Below the pieces are notes generated by a model, which had not been told where the DNA came from, did not search any database, and was given only the letters and a program-made list of their open reading frames with translations. DNA of 64,000 nt, taken from assembly GCA_030220185.1 (NCBI GenBank), contig JASPKZ010007543.1, positions 225,001-289,000 of the forward strand, written 5' to 3'. Below, piece after piece: positions 44,014-56,159 of this stretch (positions are counted from its first letter, which is position 1; each line of letters opens with the position of its first letter). The DNA comes from Diploptera punctata. Taxonomy: Eukaryota; Arthropoda; Insecta; Blattodea; Blaberidae. Position numbers and translations under genes: made by a program.

Positions 44014-47000
44014 CCCCCCCAGGAGCTATCACCTTGACGTGGTGGGGGGGCTTAGTACCCGATGAACCAGACGACTCTACTGGGGAAGATTGACTTAGGT
44101 TAATCTTGCTGGTGGGTAAGAGGCGAGGGGAACTAAGTATAGCTCACAACGAAGGAATGGCGTCTGTATCCATATTGGGCGGCCACATCTTCGTCAAGTC
44201 AAGTCTTCAACGGTCAACAGGGCGACAAGGAATAGCACAGCTAAACTTGTAGGGCTTGAAGAGCGGAAGAAGCAGCCCTCTCTTGGGGGGTGGATACCCA
44301 GAGGAGCATGTTTGGAGGCTCAGAGGAAGCAGCCCTTCCACCATCCTTGTCCTGCGAAGCGCTCGTAACGCTTCCAGGAGACATTTATCTTACTGAGAAG
44401 CTTCATGGAAATCAGCCGGATTGTCATAAAAGGAACCGACCCAAGCAAGATAAAAGGATACGATTTGGAATAAAGGACATTTTGAAATTAGGAAATTGGA
44501 ACGTAAGGGGAATAAATACAAAAGAAGAAGAATTAGAAAGAGAATTAAAGAAAAAAGAAATAAATATAGCAACAATAACAGAAACAAAAAAGAAACTAAA
44601 AGGAACAAAGGACTTACAACACTATACTATGTTGTATAGCGGAGTAGAAACAGACAACAAGAGCGCAGTGTGGAGTAGCAATTTTAATAGATGAAAAATG
44701 GAAGAACAAATTGAATAGCTATGAGTTTATAAATGAAAGAATCCTGATAGCCAGATTTAAAATTGAAAGAGGATATATGATGATAATTGCTGTGTATGCC
44801 CCAGAGGAAGGCAAGAAAGAAGAAACAAAAAAATTTTATAAAACATTACAAACATTAGTTGATAAATATACAAAAGATCATCATTTAATAATAAGTGGAG
44901 ACTTAAATGCCAGAGTAGGCAATGTCCCTATACCTAATGTAATAGGAAATAATGGAGAAATAACAATAAATGATAATGGACAGGATTTGAGACAGTTTTC
45001 AGCCTATAATCAATTAAAAATAATGAATACCTATTTCCGAAAAAAGGACATACATAAATATACAAGAAGTGGATATAACTCAAGATCAATAATTGACTAT
45101 TTAATCGTAAACAACAAGCTAGGAGCCTTGGTAAAAGATGTGAGAGTACATAGAGGCAGCGATATATACTCTGATCACTATCTCGTGATAAGCAAAATAA
45201 ACATAATAGCTAAATGGCGGAAAAATAACATAAAGAACAAAAGAAACCAAGAAGAAGTATATAAAATATATTTATTACAAGATCAAAGTATTAGACAACA
45301 TTATGAAAGCAGAATGAATAAATATATATCAGAGATAGCGACGTCAGAAGATATAAATATTGAATGGGAAAATATATCAAATGTAATACATAAAACAGCA
45401 AATGAGATATTAGGAAAGAAAAATAGAATAAGGAATAGGAAGGGCTTGAGAACTTGGAATGCGAATATACAAAATGCAGTGAATGAAAAACAAAAAGCAT
45501 ATCATACATACTTACGACTGAAAACAGAAGAATCTTATGAAGAATATAAAATGAAAAGGAGAATTGCTAAAAGCATTATAAGAAAATCCCATCAGGAGTC
45601 ATGGGATAAATTTATAAGCTCAGTAGAACATGATATGTATGGAAGACAAGAAATAGGTTATAAATTAGTGAAACATCTAAATCAGACTGAGAAAGATTCT
45701 GCCAGATTGAATATAATCCCAGAACAAGAATGGATCCAGCATTATGAAAAACTTTGGAAAAAGGAGGAAATTGAAGGAAAAGAGAACAATGAGGAAGAAA
45801 TAAAAGTGGAAAATATTGATGTAATAGACATAAATGAATTAGAAATGGCTTTGAAAACCACTAAGAATAGGAAAGCAACAGGATTAGATAATATAAATAT
45901 GGAATTAATCAAATATAGTGGAATATTGTGTAAACTACGAATACTTCATCTAATTAATATATGTTGGCAGACCTATGGGATTCCAACCACTTGGAAAACA
46001 GCAATTGTCAAGAATATATTCAAAAGAGGAGACCGGAGAAATTGCGAGAATTACAGAGGGATTAGCTTAATGAATACTGGCTACAAAATATATACGAAAA
46101 TAATAAATAATAGATTGAGAAACATAACAGAAGTAATAATAAGTGAAAATCAAAGTGGATTCAGAAAGGGAAGGTCATGTATAGACAATGTCTTTACACT
46201 GAAACAACTCATAGAAAAGAGAAGAGAACATAACTTAGAAACTCACATAGGATTTATAGATTTGGATAAGGCCTTCGATCGAGTAAACAGACAAAAATTA
46301 TGGGAAATATTACGAATGAAAGGATACCCGCTGTGCCTTGTTGAAACAATAAAGACATTATATGAAGACACAAATATAATTATAGATACCGGATTCAAAA
46401 GAAACAGATGCAATCAAAACAAATACTGGATTACGACAAGGATGTAGTTTATCACCCACTTTGTTTAATATATATATAGACGATATTTTTAATAAATGGA
46501 AAGTTTTAGTAAATCCAGGAATAAGAATGGATAATAAAATGTGCATAAATAATCTTTTATTTGCTGACGATGTAATCATAATACAGAAAAATGAAGACGA
46601 CTTACAGAAATCAATGCATGCATTAAATGAAATATGTAAATTATACGATCTAAAAATTTCTGTAAGGAAAACGAAGACCATGGCTTTTAGAGGAAGAGAT
46701 CCAGTGAGAACCAAAATTATTTTAGAAAATCAAAGTATAGAACAGGTGTCTAGTTTCAAATATTTGGGCTGTGATGTTGGCTACAATGTGGAAAGAGATA
46801 TTGACTCCAAAATAAATAAATTTCAGACGGTGTGTGGAACAATACAGAGAACATTCAAAAATAAAATTAGAAAAGAAACCAAGATAAAAATGTATAATGT
46901 TATGGCGGTTCCCACAATATTGTATGGATGTGAAACTTGGGCTCCAGTGAAAAGACAGAAGGATAGAATACAGACGGCAGAGATGCGGTTCCTAAGACAA

Positions 47001-47274
47001 GTAAAAGGATGTACAAGACTTGATAGAATAAGAAATGAGGATATAAGAGAAGAATTGAAAGTACAGCCTTTATTGGATAAAGTCACGAATTACAGACAGA
47101 AATGGATTGATCACATGGATGGAATGAGCAAGGAGAGATATCCATTGTTAGCCAGAAATTATCAAGCAAGAGGAAGGCGTGATGTTGGAAGACCTAGAAG
47201 ACGTTGGGCTGATGCAATATGAAGTCGGAACGGGCAATTGCCTAATCCTTGGAGTGATGATGATGATGATGATG
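44014..47274 (+). mobile_element. LINE X copy 2, nearly full-length (RTE-like)
   Basis: Begins with a C/G-rich leader (CACCTTGACGTGGTGGGG), continues with endonuclease and reverse transcriptase and ends in (GAT)n. Target-site duplication ATGATTGATTGAA is present at 44001-44013 and 47275-47287, and the W sequence resumes exactly after it. The APE-type endonuclease upstream of RT in one ORF, the short 3' end of GAT repeats and the leader are like RTE-clade elements; the clade call is by resemblance only. Confidence 0.92.
44290..47222 (+). pseudogene. LINE X endonuclease-reverse transcriptase, two frameshifts
   Basis: Target-primed retrotransposition protein. Endonuclease: LGNWNVRGINTKEEE, INIATITETKKK (catalytic Glu), LIISGDLNARVG (Asp/Asn), SRSIIDYLIVNNKL and SDHYLVIS (final Asp-His). 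Reverse transcriptase: NRKATGLDNINMELIKY, CENYRGISLMNTGYKIYTK, ISENQSGFRKGRSCIDNVFT, IGFIDLDKAFDRVNRQKLW, TGLRQGCSLSPTLFNIYID (across the second shift) and NLLFADDVIIIQKNEDD (catalytic FADD). C-terminus: ILYGCETWAPVKRQKDRIQT and GRRDVGRPRRRWADAI. One base too many near 44670 breaks the endonuclease, and a shift near 46400 in an A-run breaks the RT; all other sequence is open for about 970 codons. The few differences from the truncated copy at 4079-4619 point to recent activity. The first start codon is uncertain. Confidence 0.92.
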
Positions 47275-47396
47275 ATGATTGATTGAAACTTTATGCTTAT
47301 AATAATGTTACTCTATTGAGTAACAGTAATAAACTGGGGCTGGAAGTAAATATCACTGAAACTAATATATGTTCACACATAGAAATACATTATAAT

Positions 47397-47758
47397 TTTT
47401 ATTATTAATTTAACACTTCTCATAGAAGGATACATTATATTTGAAGAGAAAAATTTTCGCCTAGACCGGGACTCGAACCCGGGACCCTTGGCTTTCCGGG
47501 CCAAGTGCTCTACCAACTGAGCTACCGAGGTGAGTTACGATCTAGATGCAAATTTTTCTCTTATGTACGTTGTAATTCCCAACGATAGAAGCTATTGTTT
47601 CAAGCATTTGGCGCGAGGGAATTACAACGTACATAAGAGAAAAATTTGCGTCTAGATCGTAACTCGCCTCGGTAGCTCAGTTGGTAGAGCACTTGGCCCG
47701 GAAAGCCAAGGGTCCCGGGTTCGAGTCTCGGTCTAGGCGAAAATTTTTCTCTTCAGAT
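47397..47758. mobile_element. Palindromic tRNA-like element P2
   Basis: Arms of about 150 bp are near-perfect inverted copies around a centre of about 45 bp (AACGATAGAAGC…). Each has a 73-nt tRNA-like unit (47459-47531 minus, 47666-47738 plus) followed outward by TTTTT. The one-sided tail at 47397-47440 (TTTTATTATTAATTTAACAC) resembles that of P1, as does the inner leader (ATTTGCGTCTAGATCG). Target-site duplication ATACATTATAAT at 47385-47396 and 47759-47770, inside LINE W copy 10. Confidence 0.9.
47666..47738 (+). other. tRNA-like unit (right arm of P2; mirror unit at 47459-47531)
   Basis: Acceptor GCCTCGG/TCTAGGC (one mismatch), D arm GCTC…GAGC, anticodon stem TTGGC/GCCAA with loop CCGGAAA, T arm CCGGG/CTCGG with loop TTCGAGT. 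Position 33 is C instead of T, which argues against a working tRNA. A and B boxes are intact. Confidence 0.68.
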
Positions 47759-48575
47759 ATACATTATAATTATAATGGAAATGGACAGCTAATAACAAAT
47801 GAGAAGTGGCTGAATTCAAATACCTAGGAACAATCATTACAAATAGGAATAAGATGCACATAAAAACTAAACATAGGCTCAATTCTGGAAATGCGTGCTA
47901 TTACGCATTACAGAGACTCTTGACGTCCCAACTCCTTTCAAAAAACGTTAAACTGAAAATATAGTAGTAGTAGTAGGACTTTATTAGACAAAAAGTAAGA
48001 TATTTACAATATTATTTACAAATATGGGTCGCACGGGCAGTAAGCCGTACGTGCTGTTGACAGTCCGTTACAATAAAGTAGTAATTGGTACTAGTGTAAA
48101 GAAAAATAAACAACAAAAACATAAAACTGTTGTTCTCCCGTTATATTATATGCATGCGAAACATGGACTCTTACTTTAAGGAAGGAAAGGAGATTACAAG
48201 TATTTGTGAATAAAGTTCTTAGAAACATGTTTGGACCAAAGAGAGATGAACAGACAGGTGAATGGAGAAGACTACATAACAGTGAGCTACATGATCTTTA
48301 TAGGAAGCCAGATATAATGAGAACTTTTAAGTTACCTAGACTGCGATGGGCAGAACATGTGGCACGTATGGGGATTGAAAGAGGTACATCGAATCTTCTT
48401 GTAGGAAAACCAGAGGGAAATTTCCCAGTTGGTAGACTAAGAATGAGGTGGAAGAATAACATTAACTATGATTTGTGGGAAGTAGATTATACAGGGGATG
48501 ATCGGAAAGCATTAGCTCAAGAGCTTACGTACATGCGGAAATGAACCTAAGGGTTCCATAGAGCCAGTTAGTTAG

Positions 48576-49525
48576 TTAGTATTACCCATCTGCTATTTGC
48601 TAGATAATTCGTTTATTTTATGCAGTCTGCGTGACATATTTCTTCATTTCCACTCTGTTAGTCGCGAAGTTTTTGCATTATTTAATAAAAATACACTTAG
48701 GATTTGTTAATATATTTACCTAATGCCTTATATAAAAGCATAGATTAATTCATTGTAGTTTATTACTTTCTTTATTTTTTTTCTTTTTACATATAGTAGA
48801 TTCGAGCTGTTATTCCTTTTTTTTTTATTCATTGTATCATTAATTTAATTTTAATTGTATTTAGTTTCATTGTATTATTAGACATTATTTTCATTATTAT
48901 TCAATATGACATAATTAATTGTTCAATATGACTACTATTGTAATTTTTTTTGTATTCATATGTAACATATGTCCACCGCTGTGGTCTCGAGGTAGCGTGC
49001 TGCCTTGTCACGAAGCGGGGCCGGGTTCGATCCCCGGTTGGGGCAGTTTTTCTGGGTGAGGTTTTTATCGGGGTTTTTCCTCACCTGTAAGACAAATGTC
49101 AGGAAAACTTTAAGGCCCAAACGGTCCCCGAAATCATATGGCCATCATCCTTATCATTATCATCCTTACCATTATCATTATCATCATCATCCTTCACCGG
49201 TGTGGAAAGCAACGGGAAGCTACCACACCTACACAATTCCCTAGTAAAGCTGCAAGCATTGCATGAAAATGCTATGATTGCAGTGAAGGACCTGCCTTCG
49301 GGCAGAATTACTATGGATGGATGTAACATATGTTTGTCCTGTTTAATATGACTATTATTGTAATTTTTTTGTATTCATATGTAACATATGTTTGTCCTGT
49401 TTAATATGACTATTATTGTAATTTTTTTTTGTATTCATATGTAACATATGTTTGTTCTGGTGAGTGGAAGAGAAGGCCACATGGCCTTAACTCCACGAGG
49501 CTAAATAAATCTATTCTATTCTAAG
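48576..49525 (+). mobile_element. LINE 3' UTR (CR1-like), split by SINE S2, with 58-60-bp tandem repeat
   Basis: The end GTGAGTGGAAGAGAAGGCCA … CTTAACTCCACGAGGCTAAA with (TCTAT) tail matches, in reverse, the start of the insertion at 59690-60520. A unit GTAACATATGTTTGTCCTGT with about 40 more bases is repeated three times (starting 49323, 49381 and 49441, with one further copy before the SINE). Confidence 0.75.
48972..49321 (+). mobile_element. SINE S2, complete, with target-site duplication
   Basis: Intact head and body; TGTAACATATG occurs on both sides (48961-48971 and 49322-49332). Confidence 0.92.
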
Positions 49526-50067
49526 TTTTGTTTATCACTATATTGACAATCTTTACCTTAATTGAAACTCTATTGGATTTCAGAAGGATAACTAATAGAA
49601 TATAAGGAAAAAATCTGATATTCTAAGTGATCTAATGAGAAATATACCTTATGAAGGTAAACATCTTAGATGGATAAATATAACGGCAGCTCTGCATTAG
49701 AATTCAGCGATGTTTTGTGTACTGATATTGCATTTGGAATCCAATTACTGACATTGCTTCTACCTCAGCGGATGATAACAAGATTGGAAAGATTGAGGAG
49801 GAGGGGAGGTATTTTTTATCCACTTTCAGACTAGCTGTAATTTTACGAAGCATCTGATTTATTTTTACCTCCGTCTGGGGCCGTAATGCAATCTCTCATA
49901 TTGACTTCTAGTGGATTATTTCATTTATAAATGATAACCAACGCGAACGCATTAATGCGCCCTCATAAGTTAAAAAAATGACCTACTCTATTCAGAGAGA
50001 TTAGCTGTCTGATTTCATTATCTAATCTAATATAAAATAAAATAAGTTAAAATATACTTTCTGAGAT
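49526..50067. other. Unassigned sequence
   Basis: No coding or repeat motif recognised. Confidence 0.35.
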
Positions 50068-50290
50068 AAGATCCGTCGTCCTCAACTTATAAAATATGTA
50101 TTATTTATGCCTGTAGGCCTTTCAGAACATCCGTTCCATCTTCAGCAGGTCCCTCTTCACTACAACATCCAGATGATAGTTGATGCTGCTGGTCCTAATG
50201 TGGTGTTGTCCATTCCCCATTCGAGCCACGTGTCCTGAACTAAGGAAAATATATGAAATAAGCGTTCCTTATAAACTTTCTTAGGAAAAT
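50068..50290. repeat. Direct repeat, left copy (right copy 51308-51530)
   Basis: About 220 bp (from CGTCGTCCTCAACTTATAAA to AGGAAAATT) is repeated with few changes on either side of a LINE fragment. It includes AGGCCTTTCAGAACATCCG, CTTCAGCAGGTCCCTCTTCA and GAGCCACGTGTCCTGAACTA. Confidence 0.9.
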
Positions 50291-50295
50291 TATTT

Positions 50296-51305
50296 TTTCT
50301 TATCTGTGATAAATGGATTAATATTGTTAGGAGGATCTATAGTAATACAAAAGCTAAAGTAAAAATACAGAATACTTTAACAGAGGAATTCACAATGAAT
50401 AAAGACCTTAAGCAGGGATGCAGTTTATCACCAATTCTTTTTAACATTTATTTAGACCAGACTCTTTACTTGTGGTATAAAAAATGTTCTGAAATGGGTA
50501 TTCCTATAGGAGGAAAAGTACTGCATTCATTGTTGTTTGCAGATGACCAAATCATTTTTGCAGGGGATGAAGGTGATATGAAATATATGATAAATAAATT
50601 AATGGAAGAATATAAAAAATGGGGACTGAATATAAATTTACAGAAAACAGAATATATGTGTTTGGGAAAGGATGTGGATGACCTCATACTTGAAACAGGG
50701 AAAATAAAAAAATGTGAATTTTTTAAATATCTTGGGTCAATAATTACAAGTTTCGGTACCTGTGAGAGATGTACAGACTAAAATTGTAATGGCAAATAAT
50801 GCAACTGAGACATTAAATGGAGTAATTTGGAACAAAAATATTACAAAGGAAACTAACATGAAAATTTATAAGTGCATAATACAGAATATTTTGTCATATG
50901 GGAGTGAAACTTGGTCTTTGACGGAATTACAAAAGAATAAAATTCGAAAAGTTGAATTCGATTATTTTAGAAGAAGCCTCCAAAAAACAAGACAGGATAA
51001 AATAAGAAATTAATTTCTTTGGAGAGAAATGAAGGTCACCACGTCTGTTGTTAAGAGGATTGAAAATCAAATACTTAAATGTTATGGCCATGTACAAAGA
51101 ATGGAAAATGAAAGATGACCAAAAAATATATACCAATGGTCACCCCCTGGAAGAAATAAACGTGGTAAACCAAGATGGAAATGGAAAATCTACGTCAGAA
51201 CAATAATGGAGGATAGGAATTTGGAAGAGGGAGATTGGAATGATAGAGATAAATGGAAACTGAAGACGGCAAACCTATAAGTGGGGGAAATCCGAAGAAG
51301 AAGAA
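50296..51305 (+). mobile_element. LINE fragment, RT palm to 3' end
   Basis: GCSLSPILFNIYLDQTLYLW, LLFADDQIIFAGDEGD (catalytic FADD), KWGLNINLQKTEYMCLG, FFKYLGSIITSFG, a frameshift at about 50765, NGVIWNKNITKETNMKIYKC, LSYGSETWSL, then RRSLQKTRQDKIRN, a stop, and a broken KRGKPRWKWKI-type end with an (AAG)n tail. Confidence 0.88.
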
Positions 51306-51307
51306 GA

Positions 51308-51530
51308 AGGTAAGATACGTCGTCCTCAACTTATAAAATATGTATTCTTTATGCCTGTAGACCTTTCAGAACATCCGTTCCATCTTCAGCAGGTCCCTCT
51401 TCACTACAACATCCAGATGATAGTTGATGCTGCTGGTCCTAATGTGGTGTTGTCCATTCGCCATTCGAGCCACGTGTCCTGAACTAAGGGAAATATATGA
51501 AATAAGTGTTTCTTATAAAAGTTATTAGGA
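51308..51530. repeat. Direct repeat, right copy
   Basis: See 50068-50290. It runs straight into LINE W copy 11. Confidence 0.9.
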
Positions 51531-51905
51531 AAATTTTTGGACCAAAGAGAGATGAACAGGCAGGTGAATGGAGAAGACTACATAACAATGAACTACTTGG
51601 TCTTTATAGGAAGCCAGATATAATAAGAACAGTTAAGTCTCGTAGACTGCGATGGGCAAGACATGTTGCGCGTTTGGGGAATGAAAGACTTGCATGGAAG
51701 CTTCTTGTAGGAAAGCCAGAGGGAAAACGCCCAGTTGGTAGACCAAGAATGAGGTGGGAGAATATTAAGTATGATTTGAGGGAAGTAGATTATACAGGGA
51801 ATGATTTGAAAGCATTATCTCAGGATAGGGATGTATGGAGAGCTTATGTTCATGCGGCCATGAACCTATGGTTCGATAGTGCCAGTGAGTAAGTAAGTAA
51901 GTGAT
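51515..51905 (+). mobile_element. LINE W copy 11, 5'-truncated, nearly open
   Basis: An open frame of about 125 codons (VIRKIFGPKRDEQAGEWRRL … RAYVHAAMNL) with one codon lost in 'MRWENIKYDL', a one-base loss at the last residues, and an AGTA tail. Confidence 0.9.
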
Positions 51906-52540
51906 CCTTATAATTTACATCCCATAAATCATGGTTTATGTGATTCTTCCACCTCATTCATGACCTCTCTGCTAGGCACATCCCTTTTGGTTTTCCTACA
52001 TGATGTTTCCACGCTCCTATTCCATTCCCTATTTGTTACACATGTCCTGAAACTAAGGACAATAACGAAGAATGTAGGTTAACCGAATTTTTGTAAGTTA
52101 ATTCCCCCACTTGGAATGATGTCTGTATATCTGATACTTGGGATGTTCTTTCAAGAATGTGAGATATTTTTTGTTGGAAATACTAGTAGTGAGAAGTTTT
52201 ATTATTTTTCTCCCTTGTTCTGATATTCGTAGATTGTCACTTGTTCGACTTGTCACCGGTGGATTGTTCCCGATGCTGACGTAGCATGAAATGAAATATA
52301 AATGTCTTCCCATATTGACTTCTCAACTGGCGCGCCCTCTGAGGGTTTCTTCATACAACCTTGATTTCTCTTGAGAATTTGTAACAAACTAACAGTTTAA
52401 TTTGTCTTGCGGTGGTTTTCAGATAAACCCTGTCTCCTTGTAACAAAGTAGAAAACATTTCAAAACGTTACAGTAGCAGTATTTTCGCTAACGTTGTTTT
52501 TTATTTTTTCATAAGAAACGCATTGTCATTAATGTTACTA
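51906..52540. other. Weak LINE W remnant, then unassigned sequence
   Basis: 51905-52060 on the minus strand keeps decayed W segments (CATGGTTTATGTGATTCTTC, CCACCTCATTCATGACC). Nothing further recognised. Confidence 0.4.
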
Positions 52541-54190
52541 GGTATATAACTGACTGAATAATGGTATTACTGACTGAGAGACTGACATATTGGCAGGCTG
52601 ACTGACTTAGGTTATGTCTGACTGTTTTGCTGGCTACTGACTTACTGGTAGCCTGACTCACTTACTAGTAGCCTGTCTGACTTACTGGCAGCCTGACTGA
52701 CTTACTGGCAGATTGATTGATTTACTGGCAGACTGACTGACTTAATGGCAGACTGGCTGACTTACTGGCAGACTGGCTGACTTATTGGCAGACTGGCTGA
52801 CTTACTGGCAGACTGGTTGACTTACTGGCAGACTGGCTGACTTACTAACAGACTGGCTGACTTACTGGTAGACTGGCTGACTTACTGGCAGACTGGCTGA
52901 CTTATTGGCAGACTGGCTTACTTACTGGCAGACTGGCTGACTTATTAGCAGGCTGGCTGACTTACTGGCAGACTGGCTGACTTATTGGCAGGCTGACTGA
53001 CTTACTGGCAGACTGGCTGACTTATTAGCAGGCTGGCTGACTTACTGGCAGACTGGCTGACTTACTGGTAGACTGTCTGACTTACTGGCGTACTGGCTGA
53101 CTTACTGGCGGACTGTCTGACTTACTGGCAGACTGACTGATTTACTGGGAGACTGGCTGACTTACTGACAGACTGGTTAACTTACTGGCAGACTGACTGA
53201 TTTACTGGCAGACTGGCTGACTTACTGGAAGAATGGCTGACTTACTGGTTATTGACTTACTGGTAGCCTGGCAGAATGACTGACTTACTAGCAGACTACC
53301 TGACTTACTGACAGCTTTACCGACATTACTGGTATCCTGGTTAACTTACTGGCAGACTGACTGACTTACTTGCAGACTGACTGATTTACTGGGAGACTGG
53401 CTGACTTACTGACAGACTGGTTAACTTACTGGCAGACTGACTGATTTACTGGCAGACTGGCTGACTTACTGGAAGACTGGCTGACTTACTGGTTATTGAC
53501 TTACTGGTAGCCTGGCAGAATGACTGACTTACTAGCAGACTACCTGACTTACTGACAGCTTTACCGACATTACTGGTATCCTGGTTAACTTACTGGCAGA
53601 CTGACTGACTTACTTGCAGACTGACTGACTTACTGGCAGACTGACTGACTTACTGGCAGACTGACTGACGTACTGGCAGACTGACTGACGTACTGGCAGA
53701 CTGACTGACGTACTGGCAGACTGACTGACGTACTGGCAGACTGACTGACGTACTGGCAGACTGACTGACGTACTAGCAGACTGACTGATGTACTGGCAGA
53801 CAAACTGACTTCCTGGAAGCTTTACCGATATTACTGGTAGCCTGGCTAACTTACTGGCAGACTGAAACTTACTTGCAGACTGAAATTTACTGGCAGAGAA
53901 ACTGACTTAGTGGCAGCCTTACCCACATTATTGGAAGCCTGGTTAACTTACTGGCAGACTGACAGTTACTTACAGATTGACCGACTTACAAGCAGACTGA
54001 CTGTCTTACTGGCAGCTTGACTGACTTAGTGACAAGACAAACTGACTTACTGGCAGGCTTACCGATATTTCTGGCAGCGTGGCTAACTTACTGATAGTCT
54101 GACACTTACTTGCATACTGACAGATAGACCGACTGACGTACTGGTATACTGACTATTTACTGACAGACTGACTGGCAGTCGACTTACTGA
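52540..54190. repeat. 20-bp minisatellite array, about 1.65 kb, with higher-order structure
   Basis: Unit CTGACTGACTTACTGGCAGA and variants. The core (52680-53250) favours CTGGCTGACTTACTGGCAGA. About 240 bp are duplicated with a period of 244 bp (e.g. 53284 and 53528). A run with CTGACTGACGTACTGGCAGA (about 53660-53780) is nearly homogeneous. The ends (from about 53830) decay. Confidence 0.95.
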
Positions 54191-54440
54191 CATTCATCCA
54201 TAAGATTATAATTTCAGACTCGTAAAAGAACACCAACCTGACAAAATGGCCTCTGTGAAAAATTTAACTGACCTTCATTACGTCCAAGTGATCACTTAGT
54301 TGCCTACTAGATGTCTCATTGAGGAGATGTGCTGACCACATATAAGTCGTTAACACCTGTAGGTAAATAAGCTTAACTAAATTAGCTTGGATAAGAAACT
54401 CCTGATGAGACTATCCTAAAATCCCACGAGGGGATGTGTG
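54190..54440 (+). mobile_element. SINE S3, middle and 3' part
   Basis: TTTCAGACTCGTAAAAGAAC, TTGCCTACTAGATGTCTCAT and a TAAATAAGC-type end match the S3 tails at 36370-36540 and 57720-57950. Confidence 0.7.
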
Positions 54441-54454
54441 GGAAATATTAATTA

Positions 54455-54660
<206 letters not shown>

Positions 54661-54664
54661 TCGG

Positions 54665-55558
54665 TTGATTAATGTATTTGACATCGTCCGATTCCTAATA
54701 GCCAGTTTTGTCTGTCCATCCAATCTCCTGGTTGTAGATGTTTCTCCTTCATGTATAAACATATTCCCTGACTCCAGGAGGTTTTAGGTCTTCCTCTGCC
54801 TCGTCTACCCTCAGGTTTCCATTCCAAAACGGATTTTGGTAGTCGATTCTCTTCCATTCGCTGGACATGTCCGTACCATCTTAATTGCTGAGTTTTAATA
54901 GTATGATCTAAAATAGTGTCTTCAATCTTCATTTTCTTCCTTATAACTGAGTTCCTAATTTTTTCTCTTCTTGAAATTCCTTGCTGCCCTTCGTATAAAA
55001 TCCATTTCCGTTGCCAAAAGATACTTATTTGTTTTTGTTGTTAATGGCCAAAATTCTGCTCAATAAGTAATGATGCTTTTAACAATTGTATGATATATAT
55101 TCATTTTATTTTGATTACTTATATTTTTATCCCACAATATTCCATTGAGGCAAGCAATTGCAAATTTTCCTTTATTATTTCTATTTCTTATTTCCTCTTC
55201 ATAACTCCCATTTTTATTTATTTTAATTTCCTAAATATGCGATCTCACTACAAGATTTTATTGATTCTCCAGTCTCCAAAAATAAATTTTGTTCTGGTTC
55301 ACCAATTGATAAATATTTTGTTTTTTTTTTCATGTTCGAAATTAATCCCCATTTTTCGTGTTCTTGTATTAATTTTCTAGTCATATATTCTAAATCTTCA
55401 TAATCTTGTGCAATTATCAATTGATCAACTGCAAAATGTAAGTTGTATAAAGTTTTGTTATTTGAAATAGGAATTTCAATACTTGAACATTTTCTCCTCC
55501 AATTCTTTAATATTTCATGTACATATGCGAGTCGGTGATAGACAACCTTGACGAAGAT

Positions 55559-55603
<45 letters not shown>

Positions 55604-55615
55604 TAATATCATTAG
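54665..55615 (-). mobile_element. LINE fragment, RT palm to 3' end, next to (AAT)n
   Basis: Minus-strand motifs LAYVHEILKNWRRKCSSIEI, LHFAVDQLIIAQDYEDLEYM (FADD changed to FAVD), GESIKSCSEIAYLGN, then LRWYGHVQRMEENRLPKSVL and GRRGRGRPKTSW. Related to the plus copy at 50296-51305. A second (AAT)n lies at 55562-55602. Confidence 0.85.
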
Positions 55616-56159
55616 AATTATTATTAAAGTTGACTGTTTAACGTATACCAGGACGATTTGAACAGGCCCTTATTGCACCAAATCCCACAGTTGATTTCAA
55701 CTAAGATCAGGACATAAATGTCTGCAAACATTGTTATATTTCGCAGTAAAATGGCGGGGAAACGACAATACAGAATCTTTGTGGTAATTTCATACCGAAG
55801 AGCAGTTTAAAACACGAAGGGAAAAAGAATAATATTTTTATGATTTAATTTTGTCTGCGAGTCTGGAGCTTTGGAAGGCCATTAAAAAAAAAAGAGGATG
55901 GTTGTTACGCCTTCTTTAAGCGTACGAAGTCGTGCCATAATGGAACGAGAGGCTCTTCTAATTACGTGCATAACGGCCAGTAATTAAAATTCTTACACTC
56001 TTAGACATTCTATCTCCCTCAGACTCATGCTTCTTTTATTTACTCCCCGTGACGAGCTTAGACGTACACTTTCAAATGTTTTTTTAATGCAAAGTATAAA
56101 AACAAACAAACTCCACGACGCGAAAGATCTAGAAGTCCCTTGACCTACAAGTAAGCTGC
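55616..56159. other. Unassigned sequence
   Basis: No motif recognised. Confidence 0.35.

Larger units (their letters stand above)
43433..48575 (+). mobile_element. LINE W copy 10, longest copy, split by three later insertions
   Basis: Pieces: 43433-44013, 47288-47396, 47771-47962 and 48116-48575. The first gives RT motifs GEHQCGFRRNRSTTDQIL, VDFKKAYDS, GLKQGVALSPILFNF and LLVYADK (catalytic YADD changed to YADK); the last gives EWRRLHNSELHDLYRKPDI and a degraded C-terminus with AGTT tail. Frameshifts and stops throughout. Inserted in order of position: LINE X copy 2, palindrome P2, and a short element at 47963-48115 with (TAG)n. Confidence 0.88.

Noticed and set aside
52540..54190. CRISPR-like array
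   Set aside because: Units are contiguous with no unique spacers and the context is eukaryotic; it is a minisatellite.
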